Shown one piece after another: positions 1 to 11,374 of a stretch of DNA of 64,000 nucleotides. Every line of letters starts with the position of its first letter. Within the stretch, counting starts at the first letter, position 1. Location: the NCBI GenBank assembly GCA_907165065.1, contig OU015543.1:9985501-10049500 (forward strand), read 5' to 3'. The notes beneath the pieces were generated by a model. It was not told the origin of the DNA, did no database searches, and saw only the letters and a program-made list of their open reading frames with translations. Source of the DNA: Caprimulgus europaeus. Its lineage: Eukaryota > Chordata > Aves > Caprimulgiformes > Caprimulgidae. A program made the translations under genes and the position numbers.

Positions 1-3000
1 ATCATGAATAAGAGAAAAACCCATTTGTGTCACAGCACATTTACATAATGGATAGGATTTAAAATGGGTTTTATAATGGATGAAAACTGTGTGGAAATCT
101 TTATTTCTCTCCATCCCTTAATTGCATTATCTCTGCCACGAGGTCACCTCAGTCTGCTGATGAGAACAGTCCAGGGGCTCTGCGGTCTTTAGGGCTCATG
201 TGAACTTCATGGCTGTAATGTGGTTTATCATAGTGTCCTCCCCTTTCCAGGTGACCCACCCTTGGTGGCCCCTGTGGCCCCTTCTCTTCAGATCCACCAT
301 TCCTGGATGACCACTGTGCAGGTCGAATGGACCAGCTCTTCTTTCCTCTACTCGTGCAGAACCTCTCCTGCTGCTCACTCCCACAGGGCTGGACAGCAGC
401 TACAGCAGCCATGGGACGCAGCGGAAGTGTGATCCCATTGATCTATGGTTGAACCTTGAGGTCTGCAATGTGGAGACTTCATAGGGGAAGAAAGGGCAGA
501 AAGGCCACCAGATGTTTGGGCTGTGCAGAGTTTCAGGTGGCAGCTGTCACCCATGAGCATTAGAGTGACAGGCTGGGAAGGGGCTGGAGTCCACCTTGCT
601 CTTGAAGCTGAGATGGACCCTAGTGTGTGGGGCTTTGTGGCAGGCTGGATGGATTTTAATGTGAGGGACAGGACCTGCTGCTGTGACTTTAGGAGGTTGT
701 TAAGGTGAGGGCTGAGTGGTGGAAGGGGCCAGACCTTGGGCTCTGACCTGGCCAACAAGCCAGGGGAAGGTCTTTGACACGCAGAGTTTTGGAGATGGTA
801 GCTCCAAATGGTTTAATTTCGTACCAGTCTTGCAGAGTGAATCACTTGTATGGACAAGGGGAATGAGACAACCCTGCTGCTAACCCAGTTCTCCAGCACT
901 TCTCTCCCTCTCCAGTTGCCTGAACTCAGGTTCCCATATTTCCAAGGACCTATTTAACCAGCTGGCAGCATGCACAAGCTATAGAGCATCCCTGCTGCTG
1001 CCCTCTTTGTAGGACAACACCTACACTGGCGTTACGGGCAGTGAAGGTGAACTCAGTTTACAACCAGTAGTAAAATACCCCAGTGTGCACTGATCACGCT
1101 TAAAAATGTCTCGGTGTTAATCTGAATTTGCTCAGTTTTAATGGCCATCTCCCTGATCTTTTTATTTCTTACAGCAGGATGCTGAACCCTTTCCAATTTG
1201 TCAACATCCTGTAAAATTTTAAAGCTCTGCTTAAATCACAGCCCTGCTTTGCGGACTGTGAGCCAAGCCATCCTCCTCATTTTGCACTGTGCTGAGCTCA
1301 AAACCTAATAAATAATGTTAATCATGCCATCCATTTCCTCCCCGGGGAGTGGCTGGTAAATGGTTATCCACACAGTGATAAATTCTTACGTTTCTTTTGC
1401 AGTCCTGGCAGTAATGTCTGGTTTAGTCTCATGATTTTCAGGAAAACCAGTGCCCATATCTGCTTTTTTTTTTTACTGCACGTTTGTTCATTCACATTTT
1501 TCTCGAGTGCTGCAGGTTTCACAACCCTGGTGTTTCCCTGTCGACATCTCTTCCCAGAAGTGTGAAATCAATTGAACCTGAGCCGTGCGGACGCAGCACC
1601 ATTTAGCAGCCCAAATCCATGGGGGCTGTGCTCCCCCCCTCCACCCCACGCCGTGTTCCCTGCCTGAGTGACACGAGGATTAAGATATTTAGATTATGAG
1701 GTGCCACTTTCACCCTGTGAAACCACAGATGCTGATTATGACAGAGGGTATTATCTAAATTCCCAAATATCTTTAAAAACAGGAGAACCACCTCCGGTGT
1801 GGGGTGGGCAGCTCAGCCCCTCTGTCATCACCCAGTTATGCGCTGCACCCGGCAGAACGGCAGCGCTGGGACGTGATTCAGGGCCTGTGCAAGCACATGC
1901 TGATGTCTGTCAAAGATAGGAGCTGCTTTCGTGCTGCCCTGCCTGCAAATCTGCGTTTTGCAGACAGCTGGATATTTATGAGTTTTATATTTACCCCGTG
2001 GTTGTGCAACTTTGCTGTTTATCCACCAATTTCTATTGTTTTTTTTCTTATGTGGGATTTTTCCTCCACATGCAAAGAAAGGCATAGAGTGAGGAATATG
2101 TTTCTAGGCACATAAGTACCTTTGGGAAAGACATTAAGCATATGGATGACACGCTCCCAAATTTGGTTAGAGGCAGATCCAAATGCTGTGGCTGAGCTCC
2201 TCTCTTCAGAACATGTAATTTGGCCAAGGAGATAAAGAATTGCAGGAGTACAGGGAGTGTAGTGTAAGCCCAGGCAGTAAGATTTTTCACAGGAAATTTT
2301 CAAATATATGTTAACATATATATTTCATTTCAAGCAGCGAGTCTAACATGAAGGCAATCCTGTTATTTCAGTTCTGGAAAGCATCCAGTCCCTTCTGAGC
2401 TTTCTAAAAAAGCAGCGTAGCTGGGTCAGGGAGGGAGTGTATTGGTGCACGCGGCGTGAATGTTGCTGACTTTGCAATCAGCAAAAACATAATGAGCTCC
2501 TTTTACCATGGGAATGGAACAGTCTTCCCGGAAAGCAGCCGTGCCTGCTCCTCCACTGCCCTCTTTATCGAGCAGGAACTCATGATGAAGACATGTGTGG
2601 GACCAGGCTGCTTCTGCCCAGAGGTGAGGAGGCTCAGTAAGTTGTTAAGAAATTGCTTCAAACTCAGTTTATGACTTTTTTTTGGTTTTGGAAGTTAGCA
2701 AAACGTACTGCAGGTCCCTCTTCCTCCCTGCCCTGAGGAATGGTTGTTCCTGAAATAGCTCAGAGACAACCTAATGCCCACCACTCTGGAGGCTGTTTCT
2801 TCATAGCTGTGTGGATCTGGAAATCCTAAAGATCCAGCTATGTATGGTGGAGCCATAAATCCTCTTTCTTGCCCGCTGCCATCAGCATGTCTGGGTGCTG
2901 TAGGACCTTTGCCTGATGCCAACAAAATTTCCTCCATCCCAATTTCACTCTGTGATTTCCACCGTGCCCCATCCTCCTCCCCATCTCCCTGACACTGTTG

Positions 3001-3254
3001 TTGTTCCACAGGAGACTCAAATATGGTCACAAACAGACGTGCAAGGCAACACAGCGCACACTTACAGCAAGAGGGATGAAAACAAGGTGTGTTTGCAGAC
3101 CAACATGCCACCAGCCCCATGCAGCCCCACACCAAGTTAAGTGCCAGGGTAACAAGGACTCTACTTTCCTTCTGCCACATCCTGCAACCTCCTAAGCAAA
3201 GCCTGGCGTGGCCGCCTGGTGCTTTCTCCCATGCACTGGTGGGTTGTCACCTAC
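1..3254 (-). other. CACNG1: CACNG1 intron 1, 5' part
   Basis: This is non-coding DNA downstream of the exon 1 donor. I looked on the minus strand for segments resembling the second, third and fourth coding exons of gamma-1 (around NCSYFRHF, the TM2-TM3 block, and the TM4 tail) and saw none, so the intron runs off the left edge. No CR1 copy or tandem array is evident. Open frames here are short and lack family resemblance. Confidence 0.8.
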
Positions 3255-3495
3255 CTCCTGGCAGGCTTATCGGCCCGCAGCCCTTCTCTTTGGGACCTTG
3301 CTCCTGCACAAAAATCCGCTTTGTACAGAGTCGCCAGAGCCCGAAATGAGCCGCTTCGCAGGTGGCATTGTATGTCTCCACTTTGGGGCTCAGCACGGCC
3401 CAGTGATCAGTCACTACGGCTGCAAACAGGAGCGAGACACCAACCAGGATCACGGAGAACGTCAACCGGACCTTCAGGGGTTTGTTCTCATCCAT
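3255..3495 (-). CDS. CACNG1: CACNG1 exon 1 (partial gene; remaining exons outside the window)
   Basis: The exon encodes the first 80 residues plus one base of the gamma-1 subunit of the skeletal-muscle L-type calcium channel (CaV1.1/dihydropyridine receptor complex), a four-pass sarcolemma and T-tubule protein that dampens channel activity. Seen: TM1 about residues 9-28, then TDHWAVLSP, an N-glycosylation sequon at N43 (NAT), CEAAHFGLWRLCTKRI with the family GLWRxC signature at 52-57, and GCGPISLPG before the donor G|GTAGGT at 3254. Mammalian gamma-1 has nearly the same TDHWAVLSP and CEAAHFGLWR blocks. The start has G at -3 and +4. The exon ends in phase 1, as in CACNG4. A segment of about seven residues (QEQGPKE) before KGCGP looks longer than in mammals. 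Exons 2-4 were not found between 1 and 3254. Confidence 0.94.
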
Positions 3496-3875
3496 CCCGC
3501 TCCGGGTGGGTGCTCCCGGCGGAGCGCGGCGGGCGATTCGCGACTTCTCCCGAAATCCTGGCGCATCTGAGCGATTGCAAATGTCAGGGCTGGGGAGAGC
3601 GGGGCGGCTCAGGCAGCTGCTGGGCTGTGTCAGCCGGCGCAGGGGGGTTATTAATGCACATAACGAGCGCAGCGCCCGGCCGAGCTCAGCTTTCTGCCCC
3701 CGTCCCGCCGCCTTTGTTTTGGATTCCCCCGAGCCGACCGGGCGGGCGCTCGCTCAGAGTCGTTACAGCCGCTGTTCAAAGGCTCTAATCTCTTGACTTG
3801 TGGCATGCCCAGAAACAGGCATTATAGGATGATTAACTTTTCAACCCGGTTATAAAAACATCTGTGTTTATAGTA
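3496..3875 (-). promoter_or_regulatory. CACNG1: Candidate CACNG1 promoter and 5' leader
   Basis: The GC-rich 300 bp before the CACNG1 start is followed upstream by an AT-richer segment with a TATA-like CTATAAA on the minus strand at 3867-3873. Four E-boxes lie here: CATCTG at 3564-3569, CAAATG at 3578-3583, CAGCTG at 3614-3619 and CATCTG at 3859-3864. E-boxes of the CAGCTG and CAGATG type bind myogenic bHLH factors, which would suit a skeletal-muscle gene. The transcription start is not visible from sequence, and a leader of about 340 nt is implied only if the TATA-like site is used. Confidence 0.45.
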
Positions 3876-4307
3876 GCGTCGGGTCTGAGTTCAGTCTGAG
3901 CTGAAATAGCTTAATAACCCCGGAGCCTGCAAGGACTACAGAGCTGGACATCCCTCCAGAGCCAAGCACTGTGGCTTAAAAAAAAAGTGGCAAAATAAGC
4001 AAACTTACTTATTTTATTGTTTATTTTTATTATAATTATTTTTAAATTAACCTGAAGTATTCTGAGTAGTCTTTTTTTTTTTTTTTGTACTTATTTTTTC
4101 TTATACAGAACCTCTCGAGTGCTCACTTGCTTTCCCACCATCCAGCCTTGCCTCAATGTGTATAATGACTCCAGCATTCACCCAGCACACCCTTTCCTTC
4201 TTTTGGAAGCTTCTTCTGTCACCTTGAATCCAGATTGCCAGGGCTGGGGCCAACCTCTCTCCCTCCCTTTGATGTTTCAGCTGATTGTAAAGCTAATTTG
4301 ATGATAA

Positions 4308-4497
4308 TGTCAATGCAGAGGCCACTATGGAGATGACATTACAACCATGATGTCAAATGGAGGAGGGTGACAGGACCTGAATATCAGAAGAACGGTTAAA
4401 ATAATGCCAGTGGAAAGCTGCAAATATCATGTTATCGTGTCAAAATAATGTCAAAGCTACTCCTGGCCTGTTTTATGAACACCCCAATTTGATGTCA
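4308..4497. promoter_or_regulatory. Cluster of TGTCA/TGACA motifs (possible enhancer)
   Basis: Seven copies of TGTCA or its complement lie at 4308, 4334, 4351, 4368, 4438, 4449 and 4493. TGACA is the core bound by TALE homeodomain proteins (MEIS, PREP, TGIF). Part of the block looks duplicated, since AAAATAATG followed by CA and AAAGCT occurs twice (near 4398 and 4443), so a degenerate tandem repeat is an alternative explanation. Function is inference only. Confidence 0.3.
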
Positions 4498-6418
4498 GAA
4501 TGAAGGTGTAGAGTATCAGCTCAAATTAATGAGGACAATCTGAAGCAAGGAGTGAAGGTGAAAGGGGAGTGTGAGAAAGGGAGAGAAAACAAAGAATAAC
4601 TTAAAAAATATTGATCTGAAAGAGCTGTAATTGAAATATGACTTACAGGGGTTAACATCACTCTGCTTGATGTGTGACTAGGCTGGCTTAGACACCCCTG
4701 GGGAGCAGGGTGACATGTCTGAACCTGGGATGGGCATCTGATGCTCTGGTCCTGCCAGGGAGGTGGAGTCATGGGAAGGAGCAAAGGGACATGGTGCAAA
4801 ACCAGAGAGGAAGGGGACTGGGGAGGGTGCTGGGGATATGGGGCAAGGCAGGGACCAGACACCATGGGCACATCTGTAGGAAGATGCTCACAGCATCTTG
4901 GGTTGGAGTCTGGGAGAAGTATTAGAGGCTTACATTCAAACCAGAACTACGAGTTCTCATGGAAGTGGAAAGTCCTAAAGAGAAGAGATTTTAAACTAGA
5001 AAAGGAATGCATTAAAAATGTAATGCCTTTTCTTTTGAAGTAGTCTCCTGGTAAATTTCACTAGACATCAGTCGATCTTAGGAACTGCATCTTGTCTTTG
5101 CTTCCTTGATGCTACAAACTCCACAGGTCCTCTGCAAGTTGAGCGTAAGAAAGTGAATATGTGCTTGCAAAATCCAGGCACAAAGCAAGGTTCTGGTGGC
5201 TGAGGGTGCAAGGGATAACAATGATGCTTTAGACTAATTACAGCCTGTTGGTGTTGGTCTTTGTGTCTCTTCCATTGTTGGCAAGAATTATGCTTTTTGT
5301 TCCCATTTAGGTACTCTGATCCAGGTAAGTTCCTCAGGGTTTGGCTTTGTTTTGAATTTCCTAATAATTACCAGGAAACAACTAAAGTGAAATGAGAAGG
5401 GAAAAAATTAATCCCTCCCTCCCCTCCCTGCAGAGAGGAGCTGGGTGCATGAATGAGACTCAATGAGCTTCAACAGGAGAGAGAGCAGCAGCTTCCCTGG
5501 AGATTGAAAACTCACCTTACAGCAGCTAAGGTGGAACATTGCCCCCAGCCCCAAAAATGTGACCTAGAGCCACTGGTCTCTGGGGGAGAAACTATTTTGC
5601 GGAGCTATTGCTTCCCATGGACTCTGCGAGTTTGCTACAAGAGCTGATGCAGCCGCATCGCACGGGCGCTCGGTGTGTGTTTGGGGACCACTGGCACGTA
5701 TTTAGTGATCACCACTTGTGGCCCCTGCAACTGCTGTGGCAAGAGCCAAAAGGCTCCTCTGCCCACGGGCTGAGCCTCTGTCCCCAGCCTGGGAATTTCT
5801 GTCCCAGCATGGAGGTGAATTTGCCCTCCATGGGAGGGCTGGTGGGCTGGGTGAGAATCTGACAAATGCAGAAGCAAACTGGTTTCTGGAGGAGAAAAGC
5901 ACTAAAGGAAACCTCAAAGGTTGCTTGCACATCCAGAAGACCGCGGTACATAATCCTCCAGGAACAGTTCCCGCAGTCTCCCTGCGTCAGCTGGCAAGCA
6001 TTCACATTTAAAAATCAATATCACATGAAATATAAACAGACTATTAATGAGGACCTGTTGGGAAGCAGGGAGGGTTGTAATTAGTTGCACTTTAGCAGCA
6101 GTGAGTGAAAGACACAATTATGTTTCTCTACTGGAGAACATGCTACAGGAGATGTCTCAAGACCAACTATTGCATTATTTTGTCCCTAGCAGAGGCGTTG
6201 GCTTGGCTCTGCTCCCAGCACTTGCACTCTTCTGTATTTCTTCCAGACCAGCCTCAGTATTTACCAGATTAACCAAATTCTGCAGTTCCCTTCTTGCAGA
6301 ACATTGCTCTCTGCAGAAGACCCTTCCCAGGTGAGAATGACTCAGAATGGGGGAGATTGTGCCTGGTCTGCTCTCAGCTCAAATGCATTTTCAGCAAACA
6401 GCTTTCTTCAAACCGGAG

Positions 6419-6458
6419 CTCTTGAGCAATCTTTGAGCTCCTGAGCAATCTTTGAGCT
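6419..6458. repeat. Two-copy 19-bp direct repeat
   Basis: The unit GAGCTCYTGAGCAATCTTT occurs twice in immediate succession with a single T/C difference, followed by a third GAGCT. It looks like a recent local duplication in intergenic DNA. Confidence 0.7.
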
Positions 6459-6605
6459 GAGCCTGTATTACCTCGGTGTGGTGAGACCACCATGATCATG
6501 GTTGGCGCTGCATAGCTGATATCCATGAGTATGGCCAAAGGCACACTCCAGAAGCTCCCTAACTCTGGGGCTGAAATCCTGCTATCACTGAAGGTAAGAG
6601 CAACA

Positions 6606-6664
6606 TGTGTGTGTCTTTTGGTTGTGTGTGGGGTTTTTGGGGTTTGGTTTTTTTTGTTTTTTTT
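6606..6664. repeat. G/T-rich low-complexity tract
   Basis: The tract moves from GTGTGTG to GGGGTTTTTGGGGTTTGG and then long T-runs. It resembles a short GGGGTTTT-type repeat but is imperfect. It stands immediately before the CpG-dense islet at 6816. Confidence 0.6.
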
Positions 6665-6811
6665 AATAGACTCCCATAGGTGTGAAGAAGGGGATACAGC
6701 CCCTCACCACCAGACACAGCCCAGCCTCTTCATGGCACCAGCCCCATGGAGTGGGTCCTGGACATCCCAGCCACTGCCCATGAGTCTGATCTGCAGCTTG
6801 GTTCTCTTAAA

Positions 6812-6900
6812 ATGCCGACGGCCGTGGCGGCCGTGGCTTCGGTAAGCGATCCCTTCAGCTCTGGTGAAGCGAGGCGGCGGCGCCTGTAAGATGAGCCGGT
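6812..6900 (+). promoter_or_regulatory. CpG islet with an ATG and splice-donor match
   Basis: Twelve CpGs lie between 6816 and 6897, far above the surrounding DNA. On the plus strand an ATG at 6812 opens a 25-codon frame, MPTAVAAVASVSDPFSSGEA and then RRRRL, closed by TAA at 6887. A consensus-like donor (TCG|GTAAGC) lies at 6842 after ten codons. I do not recognise the peptide. It may be a promoter-like element or a chance GC patch; no downstream exon was identified. Confidence 0.25.
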
Positions 6901-9900
6901 TTGCAGACAGCTGCAGAGCACTCCTCATTCCCTTTTATTTTCGGCACCTCCCATGTTTGTTAGTTTTCTCATTCCAAGGAAATGCTGCATCCTCCTCGCT
7001 GGACTATTTTCCTACTTTCTGAAGCCTTAAGGACTCTCTTCTTCCCCTCTAACATCACTTTTTGATGCACCCCTGCTCAAAGCAGGGCTGCCACGGCTCT
7101 TGGGGTCACTGTTCACACACTGACTTGCTCAGCAATGAGCCTTTATTTATTTTAGTTCCAGGGAACCAGCTTTGGGCTTGAGCTTTAAATGGCTTCACTA
7201 CCAGGTGTCGGAGGCATTCGAAGAAGATTAATCCCCTGCCTCCCTCCAGACGTGCCAATTGATCACGCGTACGGGGAGAGGCAGGCAGATAGAGATACGT
7301 GGGCAGTCTTCATCTTCAAAGACAATCCAGAGGCTTAGGAACCAGGAAGGCAAAGTTAAAAGAGATATTTGAAGTAGAAATACTGTCTCTGATACTGGGA
7401 TGGTTTGGGATGTCTGGGAGCAGTGAGAAGCTGCTGACCTGACAACCCATGATCGGCGCCGCTCGTACCGCTGGGATTTGATGGTGGTGATCAGAGCAAG
7501 GCTTTCGTGGAGTTCCAGCACAGGGGGTAGAGCTTTCTTCAGGCAAAACAGGCAGGAGCAGGGAGAGAAGGATGCTCGGAAGCAAACTCACATGAAACCT
7601 CCAAAGGTGGAGGCAAAGCACAGGCTTGTGGCTAGCGCTTCAAAAGACACTGGCTTGTTTTTGTTGATGGGGGTTTGCAGTGCCTCTGGCCACCAAACCA
7701 GTCTCAAACCAGGCACCCAAACCACAGTGTCTCTCTTATGGGCCAAGCTTAAGCTGCAAATGAGAAGATTTTTCTTAGTTTCCAACCCAAATGACTGGAA
7801 AAATTGAGAAGATAGCTTATCCTGGAGATTTTGTGGTCTGTGGGAACACAAGAATAGTTTTTTCTCCTTTGATATCTTGACTTCCAGTAATATTCCCATA
7901 GGTAGAAATGTGAAAAAAAAACCCAACAGAAATCTCAGCTCAGAGAATTTGGAAGTTAAAAATCTATATACTTTTCTGCACACAAAAATTGAGACATTTA
8001 AAATGGTTTATTTAAAAAGTAAGGATTAAGTACATTATACATGGTTGTGATTATACCGGTAGAACTGAAGCACAGTGGAAATAACACTTTAGAACTGCAG
8101 ACAGAAATCCAACCTCAAGGGACGTGATATATTAGCCCTTGTGGATATGTGATCCATACAGAAAGAAAAGGAAATATAAAAATAGTTTGTTGTTAGATGT
8201 ACAGGTATATGAAGTGGTTTCTCTTTTTCCTCCTATTGTGTATGAGAAACTAGGAAAAGAGAGCTGATGATACACCTGAAACTTTGTTAGTTGGAAAATC
8301 AAATCTGATCCAATAGCATGGGGGTTTTTTTAGGTCTGCTGTTAGAGTATGTTATAGGATAATACCAGAAGACTGATTATTATGAATGATACGATGATGA
8401 TATCTGCAGGCCTTGTTGAGAAACAGGGGCTAATTGTGTCCAGGGAAACCAGAGAGATGTAGAAGAACAGATGGTTGGGTTTTTTTTAAACCAGCACTAA
8501 GTGGTTTCAAAGTCCGAGCACAATCTAATTCTGTTCAGTGAGATCAGCCACGGAGCAAGACACTGGTCATGGCCAGGAATGCTGGAAATTTCTTAGTTTT
8601 GTCAGAAACAAAAGTTTTCCACATGAAAATACTGATTTTTGGAGGCTTTTTTAAAAATGAAATTTTCAAATGAAACCACCTTTATTTTTTTGCTTTGGTA
8701 GAACAAATCACTGTGCTGCAATTTGACACAGACCACGAGTTTTAAATCTCAGTCCCCATTCTCCTACAGGAAAAAAGCTCTGGTCTCTGTTATCTCCCTG
8801 TTCCTTTGTTCCCTATCCAGATCCCATATCCATGAGCATCCCATGAACATTTCCCTGCTCCAATTCCATCATTCAAAGGTACCTGCTGGAGAAGGAACGG
8901 ATGCTCCAGCCCGGACCAAAGCAGGGTACTGGATCTGGAGAGCTGCTGAAACCAGCCCAGCTCTTGGGGAGGAGGCTCTGGTAAAGAGGAACATCCCAAA
9001 ACCTTTGGTAAGATTTTTTTTTGTTTGTTTTTTGCCAACATGGTGTAAAAATACTGCACGTGCTTCTGCAGGTACAACCTGGGCTTGAGAAAAGCCTTGG
9101 ACTTTGGCTGGAATCAGATGGTTGGTTTTAAACACATTCACTTGGAGAAGGACAATTAAAAGAACAAAACCAAGGCGCGAAGGAAACCTCACACTGTCAA
9201 CTTCCAGTTCAGTGTACATGAGTTTGGAAAAACAGCCTATATCTAACTCCTGGTTTTAAAGGGAATGGTTTTATTCTTAATTACAGTAAACACGGATGAG
9301 GACTTATTTCTAACTATTAGTTTATTAACACAGTGGGAAACAAATAGTTCTTGGAAATTGCACTTGAAAAATACATCGACTAGAATTAGATGTAAATTAA
9401 TTAGCACTTAGTATGACACACTAATGAGACAGAAGGTTTGGTTTTTTTTTTCATTGCAAACTTCTACTTCTATCATAGCTAATCAAAGTATTTTAATATT
9501 ACGAAGTCTCAAAAAGTAGGAAATAATTTATTGTTTGAAAGCATAAAGATTCTTGTAAAAAAAACCTTTCATCAAGAACTTTAATAATTTTAGAACTCTT
9601 TTATGTTGTCCTAGCCGAAAAGTAGGTAAAAAAGTTTTCTTGTCTGCCTCTGTTTGAATTTTTTTTAAAAAGCTTGTGTAATATCTTTCTCCATAGTGTG
9701 TTGATACAGAAAGTAGCACAACATTTTCTACTTTTAAATTGTTCCCATCACTCCATTCGCTTTAGCTCTCAAAGTTCAAAAGTTTGAAAAAAAAGGATCC
9801 CAGCAGAGTTTTAACCTGAATGGAAACTCTTAATAAGCAGGGATGAAGGCTCCAACCCACCTCCGCCAAAATAACGATGCTGCTCTGCCAGGCTGAGGGC

Positions 9901-10215
9901 TGAGCAGAGCTTAACAGCGACTGGGGGAAGACTCTAGCTTAGAATTGAGAGTTGTGTCTTGGTCCTTGCAAGGAGAGAGGCTTAAGCAGGGTTTATATGC
10001 AGGGGAGAAGGGGTTCAACTTGCTTTTTGGGATGTTAAGGCAGCTCCTCCAGGATTTTCCTGGAGGACTTGGTTCCACTAGCTGACAGCCTCGTATCTAA
10101 AACACCACCGAGTCACTGATGCTGTGGCCATCACAGGATAAACTCAGACTAAAGAGGTTTTAACGGTTTGGCTGAGATCTCTCACCATCAGTGAGCCAAG
10201 CTTTCCAAATAACAA

Positions 10216-10221
10216 TTTATT
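10216..10221 (-). terminator. CACNG4: Candidate poly(A) signal AATAAA of CACNG4
   Basis: This is the first canonical hexamer downstream of the CACNG4 stop on the transcribed strand. Cleavage would be expected 10-30 nt further on, near 10190-10205. Later hexamers may also be used. Confidence 0.45.
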
Positions 10222-11340
10222 TTCTTGTCACCACTTTTCTAGTCTTCTGGTAGCAAAGATTTTCTGGGCAAAGAAGACAGGTATAGTCAAAGGAATCTAC
10301 AGGAATTAGATGCTCCTTTCTCTCACTGCACCTAATGCATCCAAGGGGAATCGGGCACCTCATTCTCCTATGGCTTGGCCAGGTGGTCACTAAAATCAGC
10401 ATGAATTCTATTAAATTAAATTGCCTTTGAGTCAGGCCCTCAAGCTTTGAGATTCCAAGCCTAAATGTAAAAAAATGAAAGCAAGAATTATAAGAAAAAA
10501 AAAATAAATCAAACTTTTTTTAGAAACATACAGAAGCAAAGGTTACAAATGAGTTCCCCTCTTAGATGATGCATAGAGTTTTTTGTGGGCTCTCTGCACG
10601 TAAGTAGATTCATCATTACAAAATAAATTAAATTAGGTCGAACCATCATTTCCATCTGAAAGCAACCATACCTTGCACCATGCGGCACTTATTCATAATA
10701 AAAAGAGTTTAATAAATATCCCATAAACGGTGATTATTTTTGTTCTGTTTTAAAAAATACAAAGTTGTCATCCGTTCTGTTAGCACTCAGTCCCCGTTGC
10801 TGCAGGGAGTTTTGCTAGTCCGAACACATCAGCTCCTCACGTTCTTACGCACGTTGCCGAGATATCCTAGTTTCCAGTAGCGTTAGTGTTGCACTTGTGA
10901 AGCAGGAAGGAAAACGGGAACGCAGTCGCAGGGAACCGGTGGCTTCACCTGCGTGGGCCACCCCGGCTCAGCTCTGCTTCTCGCTCTTGCTATGAGAAGT
11001 CCATAGGGGCTCCTGACAGACAGCACTCAGCACCTTGCCGGATCAGGCACTAGGGCTAGTCGAAATAAGAATTCAAGTTTTCTAAATGTTAGGCAAGAAA
11101 TGATAATTGCAAATATGCTCAAGTCCCACCTACTTTAATCTTGCTCTTTCTAGGTGTTTCAAGATGCACCCACCCTTTTCTCCCTGACCTGCATGGCCCA
11201 GACAGATGCCTTACACCCAGAAATGGGAGACCCCCTCACCACCCCGTCAGGGAGTCTGTAATGCTCAGTACGTGGGTGCTGTACGGTTTCAGTAGCACAG
11301 GTCAGTTTTAGAAAGTGTTGCCTTCAAAAATATTTTCCTT

Positions 11341-11372
<32 letters not shown>

Positions 11373-11374
11373 TT
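11341..11374 (-). repeat. A-rich tract in the CACNG4 3'UTR (T-run on the plus strand)
   Basis: Nineteen consecutive T residues at 11356-11374 on the plus strand are followed on the left by TTTTC units. In the CACNG4 transcript this reads as an encoded poly(A) stretch followed by GAAAA repeats. No retroposon body is recognisable next to it. Confidence 0.8.

Larger units (their letters stand above)
3876..10215. other. Intergenic region between CACNG4 and CACNG1
   Basis: About 6.3 kb separates the likely CACNG4 poly(A) signal from the CACNG1 promoter. No exon with recognisable homology was found on either strand. It contains a T-run at 4071-4086, a TGTCA/TGACA cluster (4308-4497), a 19-bp direct duplication (about 6419-6458), a G/T-rich tract (6606-6664), two small CpG-dense islets (6816-6897 and 7454-7470), and otherwise AT-rich unique sequence, especially 7900-9800. 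No CR1 copy was seen here. Confidence 0.7.

Noticed and set aside
3219-3788. 189-codon plus-strand open frame
   Set aside because: It lies antisense to CACNG1 exon 1 and its GC-rich leader; stop codons are rare in such DNA and the peptide has no recognisable features.
11022-11054. Possible REST/NRSF site in the CACNG4 3'UTR
   Set aside because: The left half (CAGCACC) matches but the right half and the spacing do not fit the consensus.
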